Source of the DNA: Seiridium cupressi
Lineage: Eukaryota; Ascomycota; Sordariomycetes; Amphisphaeriales; Sporocadaceae
DNA length: 64,000 nt
Direction: 5' to 3'
Assembly (NCBI GenBank): GCA_036674765.1
Contig: JARVKI010000060.1
Coordinates: forward strand, 62,001-126,000
The notes beneath the pieces are model-generated. The model did no database searches and was not told the DNA's origin. It saw nothing but the letters and a program-made list of their open reading frames with translations. Each line of letters begins with the position of its first letter. Positions within the stretch are counted from its first letter, which is position 1. Shown one piece after another: positions 12,320-23,703 of this stretch. The position numbers were made by a program, and so were the translations under genes.

Positions 12320-14005
12320 ATGAAATTCCAAGGCCTTTCACCGCTTCTCTTGGCTCTAGCCGTCGGTGCTGCCACGGCAAAGGCGCCCGTGGCACCCGAG
12401 TCGACTACCTGCACCGAGAGTTCGTCGTTGGTCGTATCGACTTCGTCCTCAGCTGCCGTAAGCCAATCGACATCGAGCTCGCCTTCAAGCTCGAGCTCCG
12501 CGTCGACAGTGCCTACTTCCAGCGTTGTGATTGCGTCTTCTAGCACATCCACCTGCACTGACACGAGCTCTCTTCCGACCACCGCCCCCTCCCAAACGTC
12601 TTCTACTGCTGCCGAGGTCTCTTCTTATAGCCTGTCAAGCGTTACACCCGCTACGTCCCAATCTACTAGCTCTACGCTTTCTACTACGTCGTCAATAGTT
12701 GAGACACAATCGTCAAGCTCATCGAGCGTTGCTTCTTACTCAGCCATTCCACCACCGTCCTCAAGCTCCTTGAGCACTGCCTCTTACCCAGCAATCCCAC
12801 CACAATCCTCAAGCACCTCGAGCGTTGTTTCTTCATCGACTATTTCCACTTCGGCATACATCTTGTCGAGTGTTGCTCCATCATCCCCTGGTCAGACGTC
12901 TCACGAGACCACGAGCACCTCTCAGCCCTCGGTAGCTTATACCACCTCCACGATTCTCAGCACGAGAACGGCCACTGTAACGGCCTGTCCTTCCACAGTA
13001 ACGGACTGCCCCGCCTCGGCCAAGAGCACATATGTCGTCACCGATGTCATTGAGGTTTCGACTACTGTTTGCCCTGTCACCGCTGCTGAAGGTACTGCCA
13101 CAGAAGCTACCACAGAAGCTACCACAGTTGCCACAACCGCCGCTACGACACCATTGACTTCAGCAAAGGCGATGACAGAGACGGAGGTCACCATCTACGG
13201 AACCTCAACCATCTACACAACCGTAACTTCGACCATCTATGCCTGCCCATCGTCCGTCACCAACTGCCCAGCATCTCAACAGACCTCTTCTGTAACTGTT
13301 GCGACTGTGCCAGCTACCACAACTGTGTACCCAATCACAACCGTGGTGACTACTGTTGTCGTTGGCGAAACTCCAAGCACCACTCAGAAGGACTCCACAG
13401 CCACTGGCACGACCACAGAAGTCGCAGCTACTAGCGTAGCCACTTCCGAGTCGACATCAACCACCACAGCAACTCAGACATCCACTACTACCATCGTGCT
13501 GAGTTACGCTACCGCGCCTGCGAGCTCCTCCGCTACCTCAACCTTGGCGACTTCCGCAATCGAGACCACTAAGTCGTCGATCCAGGTGTCTGAATTGTCC
13601 GCAAAGACGAGCTCTACTGCGCCCCTTACCACGGCTGTCACGACTGAAGTTGCTGCAACCACAAGCAAGGCACCTGCTTACAGCCAGGCATATAGCAACT
13701 CGTCTTCTATCGTCACGTCTTACTCAGCAAGCTCATTTGCAAGCGTTGCGCCTTCTCCTTCACTTGTCACCCTCACCCGCAACGTTACTGCAGTGCCCTA
13801 CGCGGCGACAAAGGCAGCAGTAGTGGCGGCAGCGGAAGCGTCCTCGGTCTCCGATTCTTCTCTCTCCAATGCAATGGGCGAATCAAACAAGGTCAATGCT
13901 GCTGAGACGGTGACGACTGCTGGCGCTCCTGGCACCACCTCTGTTGGACAATCAAAGTACATGGCTCTGTTCGTTGGTATCCTGGCCGCTGTTGCTTTCA
14001 TGTAA
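12320..14005 (+). CDS. Ser/Thr-rich GPI-anchored cell-wall protein
   Basis: 561 aa, no intron in the coding part. Residues 1–20 form a signal peptide (MKFQGLSPLLLALAVGAATA). The body is almost wholly Ser, Thr, Ala and Val, expected to be heavily O-mannosylated. Two copies of a Cys motif, CPSTVTDCP (about residues 223–231) and CPSSVTNCP (about 309–317), occur in fungal GPI wall proteins. Each is followed by a T/V-rich stretch, and the first is closed by another CP. A short SYSAIPPP/SYPAIPPQ repeat lies near residues 140–162. The C-terminus (KYMALFVGILAAVAFM) is a hydrophobic tail after a small-residue stretch, fitting GPI attachment. Likely a structural or adhesive wall protein; no enzyme domain is visible. 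Confidence 0.85.
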   Translation: MKFQGLSPLLLALAVGAATAKAPVAPESTTCTESSSLVVSTSSSAAVSQSTSSSPSSSSSASTVPTSSVVIASSSTSTCTDTSSLPTTAPSQTSSTAAEVSSYSLSSVTPATSQSTSSTLSTTSSIVETQSSSSSSVASYSAIPPPSSSSLSTASYPAIPPQSSSTSSVVSSSTISTSAYILSSVAPSSPGQTSHETTSTSQPSVAYTTSTILSTRTATVTACPSTVTDCPASAKSTYVVTDVIEVSTTVCPVTAAEGTATEATTEATTVATTAATTPLTSAKAMTETEVTIYGTSTIYTTVTSTIYACPSSVTNCPASQQTSSVTVATVPATTTVYPITTVVTTVVVGETPSTTQKDSTATGTTTEVAATSVATSESTSTTTATQTSTTTIVLSYATAPASSSATSTLATSAIETTKSSIQVSELSAKTSSTAPLTTAVTTEVAATTSKAPAYSQAYSNSSSIVTSYSASSFASVAPSPSLVTLTRNVTAVPYAATKAAVVAAAEASSVSDSSLSNAMGESNKVNAAETVTTAGAPGTTSVGQSKYMALFVGILAAVAFM

Positions 14006-14359
14006 ACAGATTAGTCCCCAAGAACAGATGGTGAATGATAGAGTTGCCCATCCAATGTAATATAGTGATTCGCCCCGCAGCTTTTATTTTGCTACTAGGC
14101 GGTGTAATATACTGTTTGCACATGTATCAAGTTGTTCGGTGAAACGTTTCGTCGTCTACGAAGGGCGCAAAAGCATTGGGGGGCTTTGAAGGGCGCGACC
14201 ACGTGTATGCGGACCCCTGAGTGCGCCATGCTTACTGAGTGGCCCTGATAGTGGTAATGCTTCTATTATGGATTGTAACGTACGTTGGCGCTTGCCTTAT
14301 ATGAGTGGCCATGCGTCTGGCTTTCTCCCTTTTACAAGAACCGTTAGATCATATCAATT
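14006..14359. other. Intergenic
   Basis: 354 bp between two genes on the same strand, holding the terminator of the wall-protein gene and the promoter of the MFS gene. I see no further feature. Confidence 0.5.
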
Positions 14360-16114
14360 ATGACTGACCAAGAACGAGCGACGATGGACAGCATTGCGGT
14401 TGTTAAGCCTGCCACTGCGGACGCCAGCGCCCCGCCCGAGCTCCCGCCGCATGAACACAGCGTTGAGCCGCTCGATGTGCCTGAAGACACAAAAATCCGC
14501 ACAACGCTGCGCACTTACTCGATCTTAGTATCTCTCTGTGTACAACGCCCGTTTACTTTTCATCCTGCACCTCTATACTAATAATGTCTCTAGCTTGTTC
14601 TCTTCGTAGCAGCCCTTGACCAGACCATCATTGCAACTTCCATCCCCACCATTACCGCCTCTCTAAACTCCGCCTCAGGCTATGTTTGGATCGGTGGCGC
14701 GTATCTGCTGGCCAAGGTCGCAGCTGGTCCAATCTGGGCCAGAACCAGCGATATATGGGGACGCAAGCTTGCTCTTTTAGGTGCGGTCAGCATCTTTACT
14801 GTCGCTAGCATTCTCGCGGCGCTGAGCTCCAATATGCCAATGCTGATTGCTGCACGAGCACTGCAGGGAACCGCGGGTGGTGGACTGATTCAGCTGGTTA
14901 CGATTACTATCTCGGATCTTTTCAGTGTGCGCCAGCGCCCATTATTTATAGGCTTGCTCGGATTCATCTGGGCGGTCGCCGGAACCGCTGGGCCACTGAT
15001 CGGAGGCGCGTTCACGCAATTCGTCAGCTGGCGATGGTGTTTTTGGATCAATCTTCCGGTCTGCGGGATCGCGTTTATGCTCGTGTTCCTCTTCCTGGAT
15101 GTGCATAATCCACGTACGAAGCTAGGCGAAGGTCTCAAGGCTATCGACTGGTTTGGGTCGTTCTCCATCCTCGGGGTAACGCTTCTACTCCTCCTCGGAC
15201 TTGATTTTGGCGGCGCGTTATTTCCATGGGACAGTCCAAAAGTTATTTGCTTGCTTGTATTTGGAGCTCTGATGATCGGGTTCTTTCTTTACAGCGAAAA
15301 ACGTCTAGCAAAGTATCCTTTGATGCCCCTGGGGGTGTTCAAGGATTGGTCCAACAACGCAATTTTCCTTGTAGCATTTGCGCAGAACATGGTTTCCATT
15401 GGCACGGAGTACTACCTGCCTCTCTACTTCCAGAGCGTCAAGCAGGAGTCACCCGTTCGCAGTGGACTTCTGATCTTACCGATGCTGGGAACCGAAGCGG
15501 CTACGGACATCCTCGCGGGCGTCTTGATCCACAAGACTGGCCGTTACAGGGAGATCAGCTGGGTGGGAACCGCGCTTATGACGTTGGGAACAGGACTGTA
15601 TATCAGCTTCCAAACCGATACGTCTATTGCAACCATTACCGGGCTCGAAGTCATTGGCGGTATCGGTACCGCGCTTCTTTTCCAAACGCCCATGATTGCC
15701 ATCCAGAGCACAGTCGATCAGGCTGATACTGCAACCGCCACCTCAACCCTCGGGTTCATTGGCAATGTGGCAACATCGTTGTCGATAGTGCTCGGAGGTG
15801 TGGTGTTCCAGAATAGTATGAATCTTCGACAACCGGTTCTTGCTGTTGCAGGTCTTAACGGAGCTGTCCTCGATGCATTGTCCGGAGATCACGCAGCGGC
15901 GAATGTTGAGATCGTCCAGACTATCCAGGATGCCACCCAGCGTCATGTGGTACTGGATGCTTTTGCCTGGAGTATTAGAAATATGTTCATCATGTACACG
16001 AGTCTGGCAGGCGTTGCCTTGTTGGCAAGTCTCTTCATCAAGCAACGACACCTGAGCACGGAGCATACAGAAACGAAGACCGGCATTGATAACCTCAAGA
16101 AACGACCAACTTGA
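14360..16114 (+). CDS. MFS multidrug/toxin exporter, DHA14 type
   Basis: Proton antiporter of the 14-helix drug:H+ family at the plasma membrane. Exons 14360–14539 and 14594–16114, intron 54 bp with a CTAAT branch, 566 aa. The family motifs are present in order: LDQTIIATSIPTI (motif D1), SDIWGRK (motif A), RALQGTAGGGL (motif B) and GTAGPLIGGAF (motif C, the antiporter signature) followed by WRWCFWINLP. The N-terminal 50 or so residues are hydrophilic and cytosolic. The closest characterised types are efflux pumps such as AflT and fungal drug exporters. The substrate cannot be read from sequence, and no biosynthetic core gene lies nearby. Confidence 0.92.
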
Positions 16115-17836
16115 GGACTACTCGAGTCAAATAAAGATCTTTTCAATCACGTATGAGAGGGACCTTTGCCCCAAATACCGGTTGCCTTAATGTGCATCGT
16201 CACTGAATAACCATTGGTTGCAATTTGAAGTTACGAATTTAGCGGGTGGCTTTTTCCGCCATAGCGGGCCAAGGACTTCTCATCCAACGGAGCAGGCGTT
16301 GAGTGAGGAGGACATCACCCCTGTATCTTCGAAGTCGGCTTGCTCTCTATCGGTGTACACGATTACCCATGATGTGGCCATGACTGCACGCTTTCCCACT
16401 CCGGTGTGGACGCTGGGCCGTCATTCTTGGCTATCAGTTTGTCACGAGAGTGATAACCTCCTCCAAGATCAAGGATAATGAATCCAAGGCACGTGAAAGT
16501 CAAGGTAATACAGACAACCAGAGTTTTCTTCTAAGTCCTAAGCACCGTGTCTGCGGCCGACCCCTCAAGTTTGGACCAAAATTCGCCACCTATCCGATCA
16601 GGGCCGTCATGCATTGCATCACACCTTCAAATCCTCGACTCATCTAAATTGATACATGATGATCTCCCTTTTCCCCACGTTTTACTGCTTACTAGTTCTT
16701 CTTTATTTTCCCGCCCTCCTGCCTACGTCTCTATCGTTTTCTATCGGCCCACTCGATACAAACAAGGTTTTGATCATTCAATATATATTCCTTTTACCCA
16801 TCGCCATAGCCGGGGCTTTGACAACTCCGTGACTCAACAGAAAATCATATCCCACAAAAACCCTTGAGGCCCGTAGTTTCGAGCTGTTTTGCTTGAGGAC
16901 TCCAGACGAGAGCGATCCCAGAGATCTTATATAACCGGACACTTTGTGGCATCAACGTGGCATTGAAGAACGTTCTGACCGAAGCGTTACCAAACGATTT
17001 GTTTATGTAGTGCCAATAGTACAATAAGCAGTATCTGTCACGGTTTGAGAGGGTCACAAAGGCTGTGCTTTAAGGTCCCCCATAAGGTGTGTAAATTACA
17101 AAAGCTAGAGAGCTGGAATTAAGCTCCGAGCTCCTATCTAAATACTCTAAGCTGACAGCTGGGAGCAACTGGCGCTAGCGCCAGTCCGTGACAGTATCCC
17201 CGCTTCCGTTAGACAAGTACAAAGTTTTACGCTTTAGCTGCGGTTTCACAGTGCTTGAGCCTTTTTTTTTTTTTTTTTTGCTCTCTTTTTCTTTGAATCT
17301 TCCATAATATATACTGATATTATTATCAATGTTGTTCTTATGATTCATCACAGACTGCTATACGGGTGTTGAATTGCAATTTGGAGATTTGAGTGACAAT
17401 GGCGGTCATTGCTTTCTGCTGCCATCAACGATAAGAACCCTGATCTGATTTGTCGGCAAAGTCCCTGACTATACGAGACTTGCATGTATACATGCATACT
17501 CATGTAACCTCAAAATTGCCAGCGGCAAACTCGCAATATGTGTACTTGTCGCACTGCATAGAGTCTCATCCTCGACAGGTTCACAGCGAAAGAAATATGC
17601 GCTATAAGAATTGAACTGTTGTTCGAAACCAATATGTAGATGTGATTGATGGTTCTCGCGGCGCATTCTCCCAATCCTCCTATGTTGCTTTTTCTACTAA
17701 ACTCAGAGTTCAAAAGCCACAGTAAGACTTTACTCCCAGGCGTAGCCATTGCTGTTTCTGTACTTTCTTTCTCAACGTCGAGTTCCAGAACCCCGCTTTG
17801 TCACGAGCCTCACTTTCCTCCTCTCAAACCGTCGAG
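16115..17836. other. Long intergenic region with palindrome and T18 tract
   Basis: 1.7 kb with only short stop-rich frames. It holds CCGCCATAGCGG at about 16,256, an 18-bp perfect palindrome at 17,168–17,185 (listed separately), and an 18-T run at 17,262–17,279 followed by AT-rich sequence. The 17,070–17,340 part looks unlike its surroundings and could be a mobile-element relic. I see no gene. Confidence 0.45.
17168..17185. repeat. 18-bp perfect palindrome
   Basis: ACTGGCGCTAGCGCCAGT equals its own reverse complement. A near-identical core (TGGCG-CTGA-CGCCA) occurs at 54,874–54,887, in another gene-poor tract. Sharing of the core suggests ends of the same kind of dispersed element, but only two copies are visible. 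Confidence 0.6.
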
Positions 17837-19651
17837 ATGAGCCAGACCGATAGAATTGAAATGAAGTCTAGCGATGTATTGGAAAGCCCCGTGACGTCTG
17901 ATCAAGATGCGCCTTCAATCTCTGTACTGGAAAAGCAGACGAGAACCCGCCGGCTCTTCTCGTCGGTGCAGCTCTTTGCATTCAACCTTGTATATCTTGG
18001 AACATGGTACTCTACTGGCGGGTCAGTAATCCATTATACTGTGTAATCAGCCTTGGGCAAACTGATAGCTAACGCAATGCGCAGAAATATGTACTTCGCT
18101 CTTGCCAATGGAGGTCCAGCGACGTGGTTCTTCAGCTACCTGATTGTTTCGTTCGGCGCGCTCTGCCAAGCAGCCTCGTTCGCCGAAATGGCATCGATCC
18201 AGCCAATTGCAGGTGCTCAGTACTACTGGACTTATGTGAGTAGCATGGAAGCCCCCAACGAAAGTTATCTTGATAGCTCCAGCCACCCGACAAACATTGA
18301 CTGACAGGGATGTGGAACAGCATTTTGCCCCAACGCGATTCAAGCTATTCCTTACTTGGCTTCAAGGATGGACTACCTGGCTAGCCTATATCGCCCTGCT
18401 TGCCAGCTGCTTGAACGGGGTAACGGTCATATTCGAGGGTCTAATCCAGCTTGCTCATCCAGATTATGCGCCAGGGGGTGGGCACACGACGCTTATAATT
18501 CTTGCGATGCTGTGGTTCTGCGCACTCGTTAACATGTATGCCTTCAGGATCGTTCCTTGGTTTGAACTGATCAGTGGCATCTTGAATATTTGCCTCTTCG
18601 TGGTGTTCCTCGTTATTCTTTGGGTTATGTCCCCTCGCAACAGCATCGAAGTCTTCTTGACCACGAATATATCAACTGGATGGGATAATTATTTCGTCTC
18701 GGCCAACATTGGTGCGCTCTCTAACATTTTTCTCTTCATAAGTGCGTTGCCCCTTAAGTTTGACATTCGAGAGATGAACTGATGAAAACTTTCAGGTTTC
18801 GAAAGCGTCATTCACATGGGTGAAGAAACTCAAAGACCTAGGAAGTCAGTGCCACGTGCTGTTTTTGGGTCTGTTGCAATGAACAGTGCCCTCGGCCTGG
18901 TAATGATTATCACGTTTGGTGTAAGTTTTGTTTCACAGCAGAAATCGAGTCTCTGGGGTCTGGGAAGCGACTAATCCATATAAAATAGATCTGCATGCCC
19001 TCGCTAGACGTCCTGTTGAGCTCTTCGAGTCCACTGGTCACAATCCTAGTGTACTCCACAGGAACCAAAACAGCCACTGGTCTGGTCTCCAGCTTGGTCC
19101 TCATGGGGATTGCGGGAAACATGGGCGTGGTCTCATCGGTGTCTCGCTTGACCTGGGCCTGGGCAAGAGACGGTGGCCTGCCACAATACTTTGGGCACGT
19201 CGATGCAAAACAGCGCGTCCCCCTCCGAGCTGTGATACTGACTTGCTCTATCGTCACTGCCCTGGCACTCCTTAACATTGGCAGTGGGACTTATATCGCA
19301 CTTGGGGCCATCGTCTCGTTATCTTCGATGGCCGCGTACCTAAGTTATGCAATTATTCTTTGCTGCATTCTTTACGCCCGATTCACGACCGGGATCAAGC
19401 TCGAGGAGTGGAATTTGGGCAAGGGCGGCCCATACATCAACATTGTAGCCCTGATATACACCATCTGGGTCATGATATGGTTACCGTTCCCCAATAATCT
19501 GCCAGTCACGGCATCGAACATGAACTATTGTGGACCAGTCTTCGGGGCCGTGCTCGTCGGAACGATTGGATTGTGGTTTTTAAGGGCTAAAAGCCGTTGG
19601 AGCGGTCCAAATCGAGCACTCGTCGATTTCGTCTTAAGAACTGAATCGTGA
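17837..19651 (+). CDS. APC-family amino-acid/GABA/choline permease
   Basis: Plasma-membrane or vacuolar uptake permease of the fungal GABA/amino acid/choline group (UGA4, HNM1 type). Five exons: 17837–18021, 18085–18235, 18321–18741, 18796–18920, 18989–19651, giving 514 aa. Splice phases all close and branch sites (CTAAC, CTGAT, CTAAT) are good. The donor of intron 1 is GTCAGT. Family marks are STGGNMYFALANGGPATW in the first helices, AGAQYYWTY before HFAP, FESVIHMGEET in the middle loop, and AVFGSVAMN. About 12 hydrophobic segments can be seen. The start is the ATG at 17,837; upstream codons in frame have no other ATG. The exact substrate is not decidable. Confidence 0.9.
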
Positions 19652-20474
19652 GCCGTTGCGTCGTTCCACGAACCGGGCCCTCAATCGTGGCTGATGGAGA
19701 GAAAGTAGCGTCCATGACTGAATAAATGTGGTCCAGACGCATCTACGTCATGTGGGTAAACGACCCTCAACGAGCAAGTTGTTGGGTTCGATGCGATGGC
19801 GGAATAGCTAAAGATGGGCATTGACTGATACACTACAAATAATAATAAGTCACATAATCGTAAAGGCAACATAACGACCATTTGTTGCATGTAGCATCGG
19901 CAGATTTGCTGGCAACAGTCCAATCGAGTTTCATGGATCCTGAAAACCATTCAAGTGAATACGTTTTGGTGACAATGCTTTTACACTTGAGCGATGCAAT
20001 GGATCCGAAAGAAACGGAGACCGAGTCTTCCCCGAATTGGACAGGGCTGTTCGGTACATAGGAGCTTCAACTAAGCGGGATCCACCCCGCGAACATACCG
20101 ACCTTGAACCGAGACGATGAGGCAGCAGGCAGGTCGGTGGTTGTCAAGTTAAGCCTTGAGCTGAATAGCAACTGCCGCCACGTTTTAGGGGATGGAACAC
20201 GCCTTGCATATACCGGGATTGGAATCGCAGGGTTGGGGCGCTGGTGATAGTCGGAACTGATCCACAATGTCACAATGTTGAAGAAATGACGTCGAAGACT
20301 TGTGAATCATTACACACTTGTGAGAAAGCTTATGGGGTTATCGAGGATAAAAACGATTCATTGCATCAACACTTATATTTTCCCATGTATAATTAGACTA
20401 TTTTGATCCTGTTTGCTTTAGTTACTTGGTTCTTCACAAACTCTTTCGAAGTGCTCGATTTGCCGAAACGAAAA
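19652..20474. other. Intergenic
   Basis: 823 bp between two genes on the plus strand. It contains short chance frames and AT-rich sequence just before the next ATG. I see no gene. Confidence 0.5.
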
Positions 20475-21737
20475 ATGTCGAAGAAATCTATCGCAATCAT
20501 CGGCTCCGGTTGGGCCGGCTTCACTCTGTCGCAAAAGCTATCGTTAGCAAAGTACGATGTGACAGTCATATCACCAGTGCGAACAATTCAGTATACTCCC
20601 TTATTAGCCAGTGCAGCATGCGGGATGTTCAATTTTCGTCTCGCGGAAGAGCCTGTCCGACGCAGGCACAGGGCCGATTTAAAGTACTATAAGGCAAAGG
20701 CCGAAGACATCGACTTCGAAAATCGAAGAATCCGATGCAAAGCCACGGCGATCACTGGCGACGAGGAAGGCCATGCCTTCGATGTGAAGTTCGACCAAGT
20801 GTGTTTAGCTCCGGGGTGCGACATCCAGACATTTGGCACCCCAGGAGCCAAAGAACGTGCACTGTTCCTCCGCACTACCAACGATGCACGGTTGATTCAG
20901 CAGCGCATTCTAGAGATGTTAGACAAGGCCTCATTGCCGAACACCAGTGATGCGGAACAGCGCGATACCCTAAACATTCGCATCGTTGGCGGTGGTGCGA
21001 TCGGGATCGAGGCGGCTGCCGAGATCTATGATTTATGGCACGAGGACATGCGCTTTCTGTACCCGCACCTTGACGGGAAGGTGACCATCACAATTCACGA
21101 CGTGGCTCCCCAGATCTTATCCACATTCGACTCGAAACTCAGCGAGTATGCGACGGATTCATTGAAGGGCAAGCAGATTGAGCTAAAGACAAGCTCGCAT
21201 ATCCAGAATGTGGAGGCCGATGCCATCTTTACGAAGGAAGACGGTCGATTGCCCTACGGACTCCTGCTGTGGGCTACTGGCAACAAAGCAAGCTCGTTGG
21301 TCGAGAAACTGCCCGTGAAGAAACCCGAGAAGGGACTGCCGCGAATGCTTACGGACAAGTATCTGAGAGTCCTGCGACCGGACGGCAGTCCCATGGAGGG
21401 TGTCTTTGGGTTAGGCGATGCAGCCGACATCGACGGCGAGTCTCTCCCGACTCTGGCGGAGGTGGCACTGCAAAAGGGGGAGTATCTTTCGAATGTTTTG
21501 AACCAAGATAGCAGTGCATCCTTGAAGCCTTTTGAGTATAAACAGCAAGCCCTCCTAGCCTATCTTGGCCGACACGATGGCATCATAGGCGGCAGGGAAG
21601 AGTGGACCGGACAGAGCGCGTGGTTGGCGTGGAGGTCGGGTAGCTTGGGCTGGACGAGAAGCTGGCGGAGAAAGATAATGATCTCAATTAGTTGGCTATT
21701 TATTTGGATGGGCGGTAGGGACATTGCGAGGCCGTAG
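20475..21737 (+). CDS. Type II (alternative) NADH dehydrogenase
   Basis: Rotenone-insensitive, non-proton-pumping NADH:ubiquinone oxidoreductase, two Rossmann folds, 420 aa, single exon. The FAD site is IIGSGWAGFTL near the N-terminus, then SPVRTIQYTPLLAS, which matches the family SP...F.FTPLLAS box. The NAD(H) site is RIVGGGAIGIEAA mid-protein, and the second flavin box is GVFGLGDAADIDG. The amphipathic C-terminal end has WLFIWMGGRDI, the usual membrane anchor. No EF-hand insert is present. The frame is open upstream to 20,403 but only through non-ATG codons, so I start at the ATG at 20,475. This leaves no clear mitochondrial presequence, and an upstream exon is possible. Confidence 0.88.
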   Translation: MSKKSIAIIGSGWAGFTLSQKLSLAKYDVTVISPVRTIQYTPLLASAACGMFNFRLAEEPVRRRHRADLKYYKAKAEDIDFENRRIRCKATAITGDEEGHAFDVKFDQVCLAPGCDIQTFGTPGAKERALFLRTTNDARLIQQRILEMLDKASLPNTSDAEQRDTLNIRIVGGGAIGIEAAAEIYDLWHEDMRFLYPHLDGKVTITIHDVAPQILSTFDSKLSEYATDSLKGKQIELKTSSHIQNVEADAIFTKEDGRLPYGLLLWATGNKASSLVEKLPVKKPEKGLPRMLTDKYLRVLRPDGSPMEGVFGLGDAADIDGESLPTLAEVALQKGEYLSNVLNQDSSASLKPFEYKQQALLAYLGRHDGIIGGREEWTGQSAWLAWRSGSLGWTRSWRRKIMISISWLFIWMGGRDIARP

Positions 21738-22155
21738 GTTTAAGGAAAGAAGCAAGTAGAGGTCATACTGCGCTGGTATGAGGAGCTGGCGAGTGCCTGC
21801 CGGCCTTCTGCCGGGCCGTGCAAGCTGGCAAGGTGACAATAAGTCTCGGCTGCCTCAAAGTGGACCAAGTCGTTTACCACGATGACTCTTCAAAATAGAA
21901 AGTTCTCGACGTCAAACACTGGCATAGCCACTTAAGATTGCTCGTTGATACACCAGTTCGAATTAAATCCCCGTTTTCAAGTTTCACACCAAACCACAAC
22001 TGTCAAAGCTGTCTGTAGCGAGCCATTTCCTATTAGCCTGTCTCGAAGGCTCAGGCACCACCTCAACACCAGACCACATTACGGACATAGGCGACCAAAC
22101 ACGCGATCACATGTCCTTGAATCTGCGCTCCCGGTGAAAGGGATTAGGTCAAGTC
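21738..22155. other. Intergenic
   Basis: 418 bp between genes on the same strand, holding the terminator and the next promoter. I see nothing else. Confidence 0.5.
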
Positions 22156-23703
22156 ATGGACGCACAAGAGGGACTGGTGGACGACGCTGCCCAGGCATTG
22201 CTTACTCGAGCAGAAGAGCTGCTCTCTGAGATGTCAACTTTCGCAACTCATTTCACCCAAGTAGCGGACGCTGTTAGCGGCGACGGGGCTCATGTCACTG
22301 CAGGCGCAGTCAACTATTTGCGGCAACAACTCAAAAGCGAGATCCAGGCACTTGGCAGCATCATTGATAAACAATCAGGGTCAACTAATGAGCTGTCGAC
22401 TCATCGCATCTCGTCCACCAATCTTCCCTTCTTTGAGTCGCTTTGGGCTTATGCCAAGCAGTCTCGGGATATTGTCGCATTGCGCAAATGGGTTTGCAAT
22501 GGGCTATTTGAAGGGAAGGAGGTGCTAGCTCCTGGCACGCATATACTACATATGCCGGGCGACTCTATTCCGTCCAAAAATACAACATGCCTCGTGGACA
22601 TTATTGCAGACGGAGGCTGCACTTGGATCAAAATTGCAGCTACAACCTCCAAACGTTTGCTCTGGGACATGACGAAGCTTGGGTGGGCTATAGGCGCCGA
22701 CGATAGTGACGACGAGGGGGACGTGGATGTGACAGATGATGAACTCGAAGACATTCCCCTGTTTAAAGCTGCGAAAGGCCTGGCAGTCTCCGCAAATGCG
22801 TATCGGATCCGAGGCAAATCGCCAGCCGTGCAACTGGTTCTCCCGCGCATTGCTAGTGGGGAGTCGAAAGATATTGACTTGGTCCTCAACCGAATTCGGA
22901 GTCTGGGGATTCAAATCCTGTGCAGCCATGATTTGACGAGTAAGTGCCGGAACCGTTCAGATATCTGTTCCCACACTGGACAAAAACTAACTCATATTGA
23001 CACATTAGACCTATCACCGGTTCCTCTCTCAAAAGAAATACTATTTCAAATGGCGCCAAATCCGCTGTCCGGGTTCTCCGATATTCTGAACGTAGATACT
23101 TCAGTCTTGATTGGCCTAATCTCCGACTTCTCTCATCGTTCTGTTGCTAAACAAGAGTGGTTCTCTGCCATGCAACTTGGCCACTTAGCCAACGAGCAGA
23201 AACGGCGAATCGCTCCAACCTGGATCTACCCTGCAATGGGGAGCCGCCAACTAATATGCACCCCCGACGCGGCAAATACCTGCCGCGAGATTGTGAGAAC
23301 CATCGGTACACCATCAGAGATCGAGCGCTTAGAGCTCCTACTCTGCGAAGACCGTGACATGACACGACAACAGATTATAGAGAAATTTGAAAAGCTCTCG
23401 GACCACGACGTACCCAGAGACTTGCAACTTCCGATCCAGGTTGTAGGTAATATTAGCGATGCCTCAGAACTTCCTCCGGAAGTATGGGAGGCTCTCCGAG
23501 AAGTCACAGAGCCAACCAAATCGGTCTTTGCCTTCGGATGGGCGTCAGGCTACACTACTCTTACGTCGAACGGTGTTGGCATCACTAGTCTTACTAAAAA
23601 CCTCGAGGAGATCGCCTATCAAGGCGACTGGCCTTCCGTATGGCTTTGCCCGTTCAGCCGCTCATTAGTTGGAATACCCAAACATCTAAGGGAAACCGAA
23701 TAA
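22156..23703 (+). CDS. DUF1308 protein (UPF0415/C7orf25 family)
   Basis: 492 aa from exons 22156–22939 and 23009–23703. The N-terminal half carries a helical region then FESLWAYAKQSRDIVALRKW and VDIIADGGCTWIKIAA. The C-terminal half has DILNVDTSVLIGLISDFSH, the start of the DUF1308 domain shared with human C7orf25. That domain resembles PIN-like nucleases in layout (an Asp after a beta strand), but a nuclease function is not shown. An acidic patch (SDDEGDVDVTDDELED) sits mid-protein. The intron (69 bp) has GTAAGT, CTAAC and TAG, is a multiple of three, and has no stop, so unspliced message stays in frame. Confidence 0.85.
   Translation: MDAQEGLVDDAAQALLTRAEELLSEMSTFATHFTQVADAVSGDGAHVTAGAVNYLRQQLKSEIQALGSIIDKQSGSTNELSTHRISSTNLPFFESLWAYAKQSRDIVALRKWVCNGLFEGKEVLAPGTHILHMPGDSIPSKNTTCLVDIIADGGCTWIKIAATTSKRLLWDMTKLGWAIGADDSDDEGDVDVTDDELEDIPLFKAAKGLAVSANAYRIRGKSPAVQLVLPRIASGESKDIDLVLNRIRSLGIQILCSHDLTSKCRNRSDICSHTGQKLTHIDTLDLSPVPLSKEILFQMAPNPLSGFSDILNVDTSVLIGLISDFSHRSVAKQEWFSAMQLGHLANEQKRRIAPTWIYPAMGSRQLICTPDAANTCREIVRTIGTPSEIERLELLLCEDRDMTRQQIIEKFEKLSDHDVPRDLQLPIQVVGNISDASELPPEVWEALREVTEPTKSVFAFGWASGYTTLTSNGVGITSLTKNLEEIAYQGDWPSVWLCPFSRSLVGIPKHLRETE

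Noticed and set aside
17262..17279. T18 tract as the tail of a retroelement
   Set aside because: No coding remnant or target-site duplication seen around it; simple homopolymer is enough to explain it.
20403..20474. Upstream extension of the NADH dehydrogenase with a hydrophobic start
   Set aside because: It begins at a TTG codon; the first ATG in frame is at 20,475 and the FAD site starts right after it.
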